A stretch of DNA of 64,000 nucleotides from Odontesthes bonariensis. Its lineage: Eukaryota; Chordata; Actinopteri; Atheriniformes; Atherinopsidae. Location: the NCBI RefSeq assembly GCF_027942865.1, contig NC_134516.1, positions 19,052,822 through 19,116,821 on the forward strand, given 5' to 3'. How positions within the stretch are numbered: the first letter of the stretch is position 1; every line of letters begins with the position of its first letter. Both the position numbers and the translations under genes were made by a program. Positions 53,106 to 64,000 of the stretch are shown here, in pieces. Below the pieces are notes generated by a model. That model searched no databases. It worked only from the letters and a program-made list of their open reading frames with translations, and was not told where the DNA came from.

Positions 53106-54928
53106 GGGGTAAGAAATCGGTCAAAAAGAAACGTGCATCTGTGCAAGTAATCCGCGCATATTTGGGAAATGTGTGCGTCTTCGGTTGTAGTTGAGCATAA
53201 TAAATAAATATGTGCAATCTCTAAAAATGAGTCCATCTGTGTTTATAATGGGTTGTGTTTTGATATTTGTCAAAATACGAATTGAAAAGTTACGAATCAA
53301 AAAGTTACGAATTCAAAAGTTACGAATACGAATTTCTCAAATGCAGGAAAGGGGACAAAAATACGTCATCGCTGACGTCATCACGTCACAGGCATCACCA
53401 GCAGAAGAAAATTCGATCACCCCATCAGCGCGGCCGGTGATACTAGAACATATTTTGACTTTGACCACAGTGCGGACTCTATATTACTCTATATTTACTA
53501 TACTATACTAGTAAATATTTACTGGATTGCGTTTGTGATTTAAAGCATGACACAACAAGGGGCTTCAGCAGCGGATGAACCTGTAAGTTAAAGATATTTT
53601 CCCATTATTTTTTGTGTATGAAATGCGCTGTGAATAAACTTGGCTTGTGAATAAACTCGGCACGTTTATCTAGGTAGATGAGGTAGTTCATGGTGGTAAC
53701 CACTTGAATCCTACATAAGAGGGGAAATTGTGACAAGTAATGGTAGGATTAAGTTGACAAGTGCATGCGAAATCAAATGTATAGGCTATCCTAATAAACT
53801 ACGATTGCTGAACAGGAGGACGACGCACAGCTTTAAGTTTATTCACAGCGCATTTCATACACAAAAAATAATGGGAAAAAAATATCTTTAACTTACAGGT
53901 TCATCCGCTGCTGAAGCCCCTTGTTGTGTCATGCTTTAAATCACAAACGCAATCCAGTAAATATTTACTAGTATAGTATAGTAAATATAGAGTAATATAG
54001 AGTCCGCACTGTGGTCAAAGTCAAAATATGTTCTAGTATCACCGGTGTTCTGTTGATTTGTGCTACTTCGTCGAGAAATGCTGCCGCCCCAAAAACCGAT
54101 AAGCGTGTCCAGTGGTGTAAAAAGTATTACTCTATAGCTCTGAGCGTGTCTATCGATTCAAGCTACCCCATCAAAAAAATGCTACTTTATGGTTTTCTAC
54201 CTCTGTATATCAAAATAAAGTCATAAAGTAAGTGTTTTTGTCTCTCATGTGGGTAATTATAAAAAGTGTAATGAAATTGATTTATTTAAGAGGGTAGCAT
54301 ATTTTGATAGTCCAATAACACCCTGTCAAATAATGCTCCCCCTTCTCAATGCATTCATGACAATGATGGAGCAGTCACCTAATACAAAAATCAAATGGTG
54401 AATGACACCCCATTTGTGCATGTTAAGCTAACTTCTTGTTAATACGATAAGTGTTTTATTACTTTGCATGTCTTCCAAAAGAGAAAACAATCAGACGCAG
54501 GGTAGCAAAACATGATGGGCGTGAAAACGAAACGAAAATCGGCTCGGCGCATGCGCAAAACCACCGGCCGCGCTGATGGGGTGATCGAATTTTCTTCTGC
54601 TGGTGATGCCTGTGACGTGATGACGTCAGCGATGACGTGTTTTTGTCCCCTTTCCTGCATTTGAGAAATTCGTATTCGTAACTTTTGATTCGTAACTTTT
54701 GAATTCGTAACTTTTTGATTCGTGTATGTATTTTTTGATGTCGTAACTTTTCAATTCGTATTTTGACAAATATCAAAACACAACCCATTATAAACACAGA
54801 TGGACTCATTTTTAGAGATTGCACATATTTATTTTATGCTCAACTACAAGAAAAGACGCACACATTTCTCAAATATGCGCGGATTACTTGCACGGATGCA
54901 CGTTTCTTTTTGACTGATTTCTTACCCC
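53106..54928. mobile_element. Transposon with ~330-bp inverted arms, interrupted
   Basis: Left arm 53106-53437 and right arm about 54565-54928 are complements. The outer ends are GGGGTAAGAAATCGG and GACTGATTTCTTACCCC (one mismatch). Each arm holds three or more AAAGTTACGAATT repeats and a TGACGTCATC motif. A second palindromic element (53438-54041) is inserted at the inner edge of the left arm. No transposase is recognised and the target duplication is unclear. Confidence 0.8.
53438..54041. mobile_element. 604-bp almost fully palindromic element
   Basis: Arms 53438-53642 and about 53833-54041 are near-perfect complements (ends TGATACTAGAACATATTTTG and its complement). There is a ~190-bp centre. 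Flanked by CCGG on both sides (53434-53437, 54042-54045), which may be the target duplication. No open frame of note. Confidence 0.8.
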
Positions 54929-55233
54929 ATAAGCCCCACCATCAGCCTGATGGGATCAGTTCCTCAGGTTTGTTCCCCATGAAACCCTCTGCTGTTTGAA
55001 TCAGATTCTGAGACTGTCTCTGATGAGCTGCAGTTCCAGGGTGGAAAGGCTCAGCCACCGTGTGGACTACTTGTTTCACTCATGCGTCTTTGAGCATAAA
55101 AACCACCGCACGGACATGATCACAGGCTTATAACCCTGATGTTCCCTCTAAGTGGGCTTTCAGTCCACATTCAGCATTAGAGGTGATTGATTTGGATCCC
55201 AGCTGTTCTTTTTCTCTGTAACTGTCTCCTCAG

Positions 55234-55407
55234 GCTGAGCGTCTGTACCCTCTCAGATGAGGGATGTGCAGCTGTGTCCTCAGCTCTCAGCTCCCAGTCC
55301 TCCAGCCTGACACAACTGGACCTGAGTAACAACAACCTGCAGGATTCAGGGGTGAAGCAGGTGTCTGCTGGACTGCAGAGTCCAAACTGCAGACTGGAAA
55401 CTCTCAG
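55234..55407 (+). pseudogene. LRR exon 3 of NLR copy 2
   Basis: 174 nt; [40 protein letters not shown], then CRLETLR. Borders and phase are intact. Confidence 0.85.
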
Positions 55408-55865
55408 GTAACAGAACACCTGTGGATGCTCTTTGTATGATTGTTCCAGCAGCTTTAGGCCTCTGACACCACAGGAACTCACCTGAACCTGAACCTGGAA
55501 CAACCTGGAAAGTCTTTTTTGGGTCATTTGGTCAGTTTCCTTTTGGTTGTGTTCTCATCCAATCAATAATGTAGAGTGAAGATTCCTACAAAGTTCTTTG
55601 AGTGAGTTGTCCTCCTGAGCCCACCTGATGGGCGGGGCAAACAAGCTGTAAACAAGCGTTGGACCTCGTTCCTTCTAACTGAACTTATACGCATGACATT
55701 ACGTTTCCTTTCAGTGGATTCCCTCGCTACAACACATACAGTATGGGACATGTATACTCGCCCCGCAAAGCAGCCGTCAAACCTGGGTCAGAACCAGCAC
55801 CCTCGTGCACTTCTGACCCAGCAGAAAGAACCGAGTGAGTCACGAAGGGCCCGTCACATAAAAAA
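55408..55865. other. NLR copy 2 intron with unclassified retroelement-like piece
   Basis: From about 55715 the sequence (GTGGATTCCCTCGCTAC, then CTTCTGACCCAGCAG) looks like part of a retroelement that meets the truncated Harbinger copy at 55866. This rests only on general appearance. Confidence 0.3.
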
Positions 55866-56736
55866 TTTTTTAAAAAACGTCTCGCCATGTCCAGGCGCTC
55901 GATGACTGCAACTAAAGCCGTGCAATCAGTTGTTGCCTCATCATGATGGCTCTTCGATGGGGTGGTCCATGAGGGGGGTCTTCTGGCACCACACCTTCTG
56001 GTCTGCCTGGGCTGGTTCAGGTTGTAGGAGACCCTCGTTCATGGCAATATTGTGCAAATTTGGCATGCCTTTTCTGGGCTATAGAGCAGTTTGCACCTCG
56101 ATGTATTTAGACACACCCACCTGGCCTTCAGCTCAGTGCGCTCCACAATAGTGCGGGTGCTTGCGTATATGTGTGCAGTCTATTGGTCCGATTATGATTG
56201 GCAGTCCAGCCACGGAATGAAAGTCCCTCTTAATTTGTACTTGTGGGACAGCGGTGTATGGGAATTTGATGCACCATGGGTGATAAACTGATGAGAGTTT
56301 TGATGACCAAGCGGAGCACACGACTCACAGAGGACTGGGACACCCCCGATCTGTCTCCAATCTCCCTCTGAAAGGTTCCAGTGGCCAAAAATCCAAGGGT
56401 GGTGAGGACCTGGACATGTGGTGGAATTGGGTTTGATCGGCGTTTTTCTCTCTGGAGTTGTGGCTCTAGCAATCTGCATATTTGCAGTAGCACAGTCCTT
56501 GGCAATCTAAATCGTGATGTCAGCCATTTGTCTGCCTACACGGTCTCGGAGCATCCAAGGCATCCAAAAGTAGCAAGTCAGCCGCTGGTTACACTTCCCA
56601 TTGACCTTGTTATATCCAGAGTCAAATTAACCTTCAATTAGTACATAATTTAAGTCAAAGTATTTATTTATGTTTTCTTCAAAGTAATTAAATATACAAT
56701 CCGTTAGTCAACCAAACTTGATTGGAATAACAGCGG

Positions 56737-59700
56737 TGTAGCGTTATGCACTGATAATGGATTAAATAACAGAAGGGGGCACCACCTCCCATATAATTAT
56801 TAAACTTAATTTTGTCACAGTCCTGGGAGGAGAAACTGTTAAGGTTATGGAATAAGAAGTCTCACTGAAATGAGTTCTGTCTGAAGTGACAACCGATGCT
56901 TAATAACTTTTCCATGACGCTCTGATGAATTATTACAAGGATTTATTTAACGTTCCACAAGCATATATAAACAGTTGATAAAGGGACAGAATATAGGTGA
57001 TTTGCAGTTGTTATAATGAAATACGGTTGAGAGAGATAGCTAAACTAAGAGGGACGAACAATGACTTGTTACGTAATTCTAAGTCTGGGTCTTCACCAGT
57101 AGCGGCTTGTGGTCTGGAAAATAGGCGGGGCAGATGATCTGCGTTATCAAAATGCAAGCTTTTATGGAGCATACGCAATAGGCCAATCTACGCAACCATA
57201 CGCGGGGGGGGGGGGGGGGGGGGGGTGTGCACACTAATTTCATGGCACAATTGAGATGCGCCTTGCTGGACTCATGTTTTTTTTGCCTTTTCCGAAAAAT
57301 GCTTCATGTCACACACACCGACAGTGCTCCAACCTAAGCTAGCAGACAAGTAACCTACTGTACATGTAAGCTGTCAACACATTGTTTACTGTCTCAACAT
57401 TGCTTTGCTCATCAAGCTAAGATATTTCATTAAATCACTCCCAGTTTCCCATTTTGCAAAGACTTCGTTCACAATCACTTAAACTTTGTAAGATAGCAAC
57501 TATAAAGTAAAATCTTTACCTACCACAAACGTGAATCCGGATTAAACAGCCAATATCCTTCATCAAATCCGACATAGTTATCCGTTTTATCCAACAAGTT
57601 TGTAGGGGAATTTGGCGGCACTGAAGTTCCCACTGGCTAGATGGGCGGAGTAATATATTTCTTAAACTCTTTGAGTCCTTTCCATGTCCAGGGCAGATCA
57701 TACACCTGCCCCAATAACATCTATACAGGCGCGCTAAATGTTACATGATATTATGCTACGTAGGGGCCTACAGTGATTCTGATTGGTAGAATGTGCTCGA
57801 GAGTTCGGCAGGGCCGGGCTTAGCTGAGGGCAGACCAGGCATCTGCCCTGGCCAGTGGCCATAGATCTAACGTTAAGCAGCCACACTGGAGGTAGGCTAT
57901 ATTTCAGCGAAAATAAAAACAGATTCCACTCGCAAAGTCCGTCACAAGCCACAATATGGTGTAATACGATTCCCACTGTGATTGAAGTTGAAATAAATAT
58001 TTTATCTATAATTTATAATTATCTATATTTTATCTATAAAAGAAAGGTTGGGGTGTGGAAGGCGGGGCTCTGCCCATCCTGCTCAAATACAGCGGCCGCG
58101 GCTGGTCTTCACCCGGAGTTCATATGGCTAATCACTTCGGCCGGTTACCTTCTACGGATTCCTGCACAGCCACCGCTTTCCAAGGAGTTCATAATTCAGC
58201 ACCTTACTTTGTGGTAGAGAGTGGAATCGCGTGGTTTTCTTCTGATGAACGTCGTTGTCGGAGGCTGTGTTTCCGTGGTAACCAGCGGGATGACGTCGAA
58301 TACGCCTCAGTGTTCTGTGTTGGCTAGGATATGGTCCTCCCAAAGTCGTCTTCTTCTTTGGCGTAAAGTGTCTGAGTTCAGGCCAGTGCTGTCCAAGCTT
58401 AACCAAACACTCGCGGGTATCGGAACCAGACTTAGATGACAAAAAGGGTAGTCTAAAAAAAGGGAATTAGGAGTTTGAAGCAAAGTTTCAGGAATTTAGA
58501 AAAAGGGGAGCTAAGAGTCTCAAGAGGGCTAAAGTTGAAACTCAAAAGAGTTTCAGGAGTCAACAGTCTAGCGAGCTAAGTATGAATAGTCAAAGAGGTT
58601 TAAGGATCAAAACAAAAGAGCGTCCAAGAGTTAAGGATTCAAAAACAAGAGAGGTTGGACGGACTCGCGCTTCTGCCTTTAAGCTTAGTATGACGCTCAG
58701 CTTTCGACCAATCAGCGTTTAGCCAAAAGGCCTGTAAACAGGGGGGCGAAACTGTAAAAATTCATACAAAGGGAATCTCTTTCTTCCAACCGTAATTCTG
58801 CCACATTACACTGATTAGACAATATAATGTTCATAACAGACAATAATATTGGCATAAGAACAGGCATAAACACAACTATGAGCAGGAAAACGGTCATCAA
58901 CACAGAATATTTCATATTATCACAATGAAAATGATATGACAACTTTCGGGAATTCTTGTTAATGAAGGCAAATGCAACTTTTTGGTTAATACCTATACAA
59001 TTTAAACCATAGGATTAGGCATTAAAAGGTGAAAATATTAAAACATATATGGCATTTTAGAAAATATTAAATGGTTGGTACAGTTAAAGGCGGGGTAGGG
59101 GATCTTTTTCTGGAACATTTTTTTACATATTGCTTGAAATACTCTTCACACCCTCATTGCAACCAATTAATTAAAAGTTTTGACACAAATATGAAAAGTT
59201 TTAGTGGCCTCTAGAACGTACAATCTAGGAAAAACAGTATCCAATCATTGTGAACGGACCGTTCACAATGATTGGATACTGATGCCGTCTATCAAACTGC
59301 AATCTGCTCCTCCCTCCCCCTCCCCCCCCCCCCTCCTTCCCCCTGTGCGCGTACCCTGCTCCGTGAACGAAGCTTGGCAGGAAGCTAAACAAGAGCCAGC
59401 TTGGCTAGCACCTAGCATTGTTAAACGTATAGTTAGCATATACTAAATACTAAATACGGCAACGATCGATGCTTGCTGTCAGAACAGCGCTCATGCACCT
59501 TCGTGCTCGTGCGCGTTCATGTACTCTAGAGGCGTGCCTTCGGGGGAAAGTGAAGAAAAGGGTTGGGACTTTTTACCTGTGTATTTTCAAAATGCAGCTT
59601 CGCTGGACTCAAAATCCAGGATCTCCTACCCAACCTTTAAGAGTGTCCGTTATCCGTGTCCTCTAGGTGGCACTGTAGCTCCACGGGAGGATGTCTGCAA

Positions 59701-60170
59701 TAATGAATCATTTTATAACTTCTTGAATAATCCTCATAGGAAAACGTTGAAAGTCTTCAGAATGACCTATAGACTCGTCCAGTCCGAATTTCCACACTTT
59801 GATCCAAGAAAACCGTAGCTTCTGGGAGTTTCTCATTCTCTGGAAAGAATTGGTTTAGGAAATTCATTCTATTGACACCAAAGCAAGGGGTGAATACATC
59901 TTGCATTCCTTATCTGGAGGTGTCGATGCATAATTTATTATGCATAGATAGCACAGTGGTGTTCTGTTGGGGGAAAGGCTCGAACAAAGGACCCCTTTTG
60001 GGCCAGGTCACCACATCTGGTTTCTTATCTTTTGGTTAATCCATTAAAAGCATTTCATAGGTTTTCCTTAGGTCGTAAAAAGTGAAATGTCTCTTGGTGT
60101 CAAGAAGGGAGGATTTTCATGTAAACATCCCCCCCCCCCCCCCCCCCCCCCCCCCTCTGAGCACGCTACA
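56737..60170. mobile_element. LTR-like insertion (TG...CA, 4-bp duplication)
   Basis: Ends are TGTAGCG and CGCTACA, flanked by gcgg on both sides (56733-56736, 60171-60174). The empty site is seen in Harbinger copy 1 near 40928-40945 (AATAACAGCGGACTATTT). TG...CA ends with a 4-bp duplication fit an LTR retroelement, here perhaps a solo LTR enlarged by later insertions, including a TTAA MITE (59088-59636). No gag, pol or env segment is recognised. There is a G-run at about 57205-57226 and a C-run at about 60129-60155. Confidence 0.6.
59088..59636 (-). mobile_element. TTAA-flanked MITE, copy 2
   Basis: 549 bp between TTAA at 59084-59087 and 59637-59640, in reverse orientation relative to the copy at 6890-7431 and alignable over its full length. 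The central ATCATTGTGAACGGACCGTT is a longer perfect palindrome here. A C-rich run at about 59320-59345 adds the length difference. Confidence 0.82.
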
Positions 60171-60315
60171 GCGGACTATTTTATGAAACTCCTACGACAG
60201 CTCTGGATCACTCGTAAATTCTGTTCGTACCTGAATGCGCAAATTCTCTTAATCCACTCGTACGCACGACTTAAGAACAAATCCGTGCGTATGAACGGTT
60301 GTTGCATGTGGTATG

Positions 60316-61416
60316 CATGCTTAATACAGCTCCAGTCACGAGAAGCTTGAATGTAGACCTGGTTTTAATAAACTCTGAAACACTTCCACCAACAATCAGC
60401 TTATTTGGAAGCAAAGTTCAACGTTTCACAAAGACATCCCTTTATTATAAGCCCAGATTTAAAACCATGTGTGTGTGAACGCTGTAACAGTCTGATCCAA
60501 AGCACTGAAGCAGCAGAGGTAAATACATGGAGCGATACCGCTCCAGCAGCCTGCACACGCTGCCACAGAATCAGAGCACTTTCTGGTGGACCATCACTTT
60601 TTGGAACATTACATTACATTACATTACGGTCATTTTGCAGACGCTTGTATCCAAAGCGACTTAAAATAAGTGCGTTCAACATCTGTAAGCAAAAGAACTT
60701 CAGGTCACAAGAAATCATAAGTGCATTTCCTTCCAAAACCAAACAGCTAAGAGCAAAACTAGTGCTAGAGTAAGTGCGATAAGTCAGGTACCTAGACAGA
60801 TGGGAAGACAATTTAGAAAACAAAGACAATTTAGGAAACAATAAGTGCGTAAGGAGCTAGGACGGAGCAGGTGCTGTCCTAAGAGGGCGGATCAGGGTAG
60901 TGTTTCCTGAAGAGGTGGGTTTTCAGCCACAGGAACCACAGCGGTCCTGAGCCCATCGCCCCGATGCCGTCCTTCTGTCACCTGATGCGCTGACTCGTTT
61001 ATGTCACCGTTTCTTTCTGTCCTTTGCTCAGACTTTAGAGAGTTGATTCTTCTGTTTCTTTTCTCCATCCAGCAGCTTTTCTGATTCCAGAACTGAGGTC
61101 CGCAAATAAAAGAGATTTAATTTTCTCTGCTTCCCTGATGAGCGTCTCAGTTTCATATCAGTGAAATCAGCTTCTTCTTCACTGCTGCTCTCACTGCGGT
61201 GCAGACCATATTTTTATCTGAACAGGACTCAGTGGGGAGTGTCTGCGTGTGTTCGGGGCTAAAATGGGAGCAGAAATCGGGTTGATCCACGTGTGTGTAG
61301 TTTGATTCTGACAGATTTCTGAAGACACAGAGTCAGTAATGTGAGACAGTTGCAGACATTCAGCTTCAGCTTCAGAGCAGTTCTCTCAGAGTTTCTGTTG
61401 TTCTGTGTGTCTGCAG
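60316..61416. other. NLR copy 2 intron with dispersed repeat
   Basis: At about 60606-60900, (ACATT)n, GGTCATTTTGCAGACGCTTG and CCAAAGCGACTTAAAATAAG form a repeat common in fish genomes. The remainder has no recognised feature. Confidence 0.5.
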
Positions 61417-61578
61417 CCTGTCAGGCTGTCTGATCACAGAGGAAGGCTGTACTTCTCTGGCTGAAGCTGTGACCTCCAACCCCTCCCATCTGAGAGAGCT
61501 GGACCTGAGCTACAACCATCCAGGAGACTCAGGAGAGAAGCTGCTGAGGGCTGCACTGAAGGATCCACACACACTCAG
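61417..61578 (+). pseudogene. Terminal LRR exon of NLR copy 2
   Basis: 162 nt, nearly the same as 39380-39541 (differences include ASL to TSL, GVK to GEK and HKL to HTL). The downstream intron keeps the empty Harbinger site near 61608. Confidence 0.9.
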
Positions 61579-63073
61579 GTATGGAGAGGCCTGCTGCAGC
61601 CACACAATGTCTGATAGAGGAGGAAGAGCTGGGAACATGTTCTCTGTTCTGCACTCAGCCCTGTGCTTCTGCTTCCTGCTGAGTGTTACATAAACAATCA
61701 CACATGTAGGAGCCTGTTTCCTTTGCTCACAGCACAAACGCTGGTTGGACATGAACAGCAGATATTTGTGGAGGAGGTCTCCAAGGAGAACATCTGCAGG
61801 AACAACAGTGAGAAGTGTCTGTTGGTCCTCTGACCCTGGATCAGACACAGAGATGGGTCCAGGACATGGTAGCCTAGCTTAGCACAAAGATTTCTAGAAC
61901 TATGTTCAGTGTACATCTGGAAATGCGTACATGTGGGTTAGACCTGCGTCCTGAGAGAGGATCTGGATGTTTGGCTGCCCTGAAACATTCTGAGAGGAGG
62001 AGTCAGCAGAAACAATGTGACCATCAGGAGAGACCATGATGTCAGAGACTGAAGAGATTTCAGCAGAATGCTTAAAGCTCATATTTGGCTTCAGAAATGA
62101 GTGAAAAATGAAAGTGAAAATTCTTCCAAAGTTGAATTCAGAGACAGAAACTTCATCATCTCCATAATCTGACTGCAGAAAATATTTAGTTTGAATTTGT
62201 TTTTATTGGGTTTTCAGCGCCGACGTTCAGTTTCTACACTTTTCTCTATCCGGCTGTAGATGATAATTACACACATTATGTCCAAATTAAGATCAAAAGC
62301 AAACAAGAGACGAACAAAACAAATATCCACTCCCAAATAAATACATTAAACATCCATCCATCCACCTTCTACACCCGCTGAATCCGTCGGTCGGGTCGCG
62401 GGGGGGCCGGAGCCCCTCCCAGCGGTCATGGGGCCAGAGGCGGGGTTCACCCTGGACAGGTCGCCATCCATCACAGGGTCACATTAAATATGTTAAATCA
62501 AATATACACATTCAGACATTCATATGCACAAGCCCACACAGAAATAAGTGATGAGGAAATCAGCACTGAAACATTGTGAGGCTCTGTGTGGATGATGGGA
62601 AACAGGTGGCAGAGGAGGAAGGCTAACCAGTCTCCTTGTGTTCAGAAAGAGCCGACAGGACTCCACCGGTTAGTAAAGATGGACTTTAGGAGCCTTCATA
62701 GATATGTAATGTGCTCCATCTGATGGAAGTCCCAAACCTTCTGGATCCAGATGTTATATGAAGGGGGGTTCAGCCATCTAATAGTTCTACACCTCAGTGC
62801 TGCTGTGAGTAATATATTTACAGATGTTTCTCTGACCTCCCATTCAGCCCTTTAGGCATCACTCCTAATAGAGCCACAGTTGCATCCCGAGGTATAGAGC
62901 ATCAGATACCTCTCCCCAGAGTGTCTTTACTTTAGGTCATAACCAGAATATATGGGTATGACTGGCAGCATGTGCTCCACCATTCTTCCAGCATCAGCTG
63001 GAATGTGACCGGCTCATTCTAGATACTATTTCTGGAGTCCTGAAAAATCTGACAGTTATTTTCCTCCTTTCAG
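61579..63073. other. NLR copy 2 intron before the B30.2 linker
   Basis: At about 62345-62485, CATCCATCCATCCACCTTC and CACCCTGGACAGGTCGCC mark a dispersed fish repeat fragment. Nothing else is recognised. Confidence 0.5.
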
Positions 63074-63833
63074 GGTGGAGCCTGCTGGAGAACGATGGCT
63101 GACACCAGGTCTGAAGAAGTGTGAGTGTGTTCTTCATCTGATTCATGACATCCAGCCATCGTCACACTGTCACATCACTCATTGATCAAAGTGAACAGAT
63201 GATAGATCAATAACTGCAGCTGGACTGTGTTTGTTCTCTCCATCAGATTCCTGTCAATTCACAATCGACACAAACACAGTGAACAGAGTCCTGAAACTGT
63301 CTGACAACAACAGGAAGGTGACATGTGAGGAGGAGGTTCAGCCATATCCTGATCATCCAGACAGGTTTGATGTCTGGCCTCAGCTGCTGTGTAGAAATGT
63401 TCTGACTGGTCGCTGTTACTGGGAGGTCGAGTGGAGAGGAGAGGTTTATATATCAGTGAGTTACAGAGGAATCAGCAGGAGAGGAGGCAGAGACTGTTTG
63501 TTCGGAGGGAATGATCAGTCCTGGAGTCTGAGCTGCTCTGATGGAGGTTACTCTGTCTGTCACAATAACAGAGTAACATCCATCTCCTCGTCCTCCTCCT
63601 CCTCCTCCTCCTCCTCCTCCTCCTCCTCCTCCTCCTCCTCCTCCTCCTCCTCTGTCTCTAACAGAGCAGCAGTGTATGTGGACCGTCCTGCTGGCACTCT
63701 GTCCTTCTACAGAGTCTCCTCTGACACACTGATCCACCTCCACACCTTCAGCACCACATTCACTGAAGAACCTCTGCATCCTGGATTTGCAGTCTGGTTC
63801 AGTTTACCTGGTTCCTGGTTATCTCTGTGCTGA
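63074..63833 (+). pseudogene. Linker and B30.2 exons of NLR copy 2
   Basis: Linker 63074-63120; B30.2 63247-63833, TGA at the end. It keeps the PRY and SPRY landmarks ([48 protein letters not shown]). It differs from copy 1 mainly in a 23-serine run encoded by TCC repeats. The domain itself is open; it is called pseudogene only because the gene upstream is broken. Confidence 0.85.
63585..63653 (+). repeat. (TCC)n coding microsatellite
   Basis: 23 consecutive serine codons, nearly all TCC, inside the B30.2 exon between VTSI and VSNRAAVY. Copy 1 has three serines there. Confidence 0.97.
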
Positions 63834-64000
63834 GTATCCAGAGTGTCCTCCTGGCAGAATCCCTGCTGAACTGATAGTTCAGTCTGTTCATGTCTCTCTT
63901 TCACTCAGAAACACCTTTTCAGATTCATGGACTCAGCCAGTTTCTGTTTGAAACTCTTCTGAATGATTCCTTGGAAACTTCTTCCTCTTCCAGTCGTTTA
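63834..64000 (+). other. Start of 3' UTR of NLR copy 2
   Basis: Aligned with 42465-42630 after copy 1's stop with few changes. The window ends within it. Confidence 0.7.

Larger units (their letters stand above)
55866..60315 (-). mobile_element. PIF/Harbinger transposon copy 2, truncated and split
   Basis: It matches copy 1 from about 40046 on (GACGTCTCGCC...GGCGCTCGATGACTGCAAC). The part next to the left terminus of copy 1 is missing. The match is broken at 56736 by a 3.4-kb insertion and resumes at 60171 (GCGGACTATTTTA). The right end GGTTGTTGCATGTGG is a decayed terminal repeat. Minus-strand transposase pieces include [20 protein letters not shown] and IIIGPIDCTHIRK, the latter keeping the catalytic Asp lost in copy 1. 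Confidence 0.82.
49241..63833 (+). pseudogene. Second NLRC3-like gene copy, 5'-truncated in NACHT
   Basis: The duplicated block starts about 48877 (equivalent to 18388 in copy 1). Exons kept: 49241-49378 (N-terminal repeat), 49635-51033 (NACHT remnant), LRR exons 51133-51297, 52852-53022, 55234-55407 and 61417-61578, linker 63074-63120, and B30.2 63247-63833. Missing are the start exon, both pre-FISNA exons, FISNA and Walker A. They are replaced by ~90 bp of SINE-like filler. Joining the donor at 49378 to the AG at 49634 gives a shifted frame and an early stop, and the remnant has no ATG near its start. All exons from the NACHT remnant on stay open and in phase. It could be a recently broken gene or a source of chimeric transcripts. 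Confidence 0.85.

Noticed and set aside
63453-63779. Glycine-rich protein on the minus strand
   Set aside because: It is the antisense of the TCC repeat in the B30.2 exon.

Overview
The window is eukaryotic and reads as a teleost fish chromosome, most likely a spiny-rayed fish (inference). The reasons are intron-split genes with GT-AG borders, a fish-specific FISNA-NACHT-LRR-B30.2 immune receptor family, and the mixture of transposable elements: Tc1, hAT, PIF/Harbinger, TTAA-type MITEs, DIRS, Rex1/L2-like LINEs and tRNA-derived SINEs. The species cannot be named from sequence alone.

Layout. 1-5.5 kb holds a complete four-exon acyl-CoA-binding protein gene (dbi, 86 aa). Its second intron carries a dead Tc1 transposon with long terminal inverted repeats. 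5.5-17.6 kb has no recognisable host gene and is filled with transposon remnants, a (TTTTC)n tract and a CCTGTCCTGCCCCTA-type minisatellite. 17.6-42.5 kb is a full-length NLRC3-like NLR gene. All its predicted exons join in one reading frame: start exon, linker exon, four tandem in-phase N-terminal repeat exons, two pre-FISNA exons, FISNA-NACHT exon, four LRR exons, a short linker and a B30.2 (PRY-SPRY) exon, giving about 1313 aa. The intron between its second and third LRR exons has grown to 12.8 kb by nested insertions. These are a ~100-bp tandem array belonging to a DIRS-like tyrosine-recombinase retrotransposon, an intact 3.6-kb hAT transposon inside that array, and a LINE with a 1-kb-residue ORF lying between 75-bp perfect inverted repeats. 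A PIF/Harbinger transposon sits in the intron after the fourth LRR exon.

42.5-48.9 kb is intergenic and made of transposons. 48.9 kb to the end is a second, paralogous NLR copy. Its NACHT remnant and B30.2 exon are almost identical to those of the first gene. It lacks the start exon, the FISNA region and Walker A, which have been replaced by a short SINE-like filler, so it is called a pseudogene or truncated copy. Its introns carry a nested giant-palindrome transposon and a second Harbinger copy that is itself split by a 3.4-kb LTR-like insertion.

The two NLR copies work as mutual controls: where one has an insertion the other often keeps the empty site. Many transposon borders, target duplications and relative ages can therefore be read directly. 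No CRISPR array, operon or prokaryotic system is present. The most notable features are the modular N-terminal exons, homogenised LRR exons, a 23-serine expansion in a B30.2 domain, the hairpin-bearing DIRS leader array, and the intact hAT with a PIP-box-like N-terminus.
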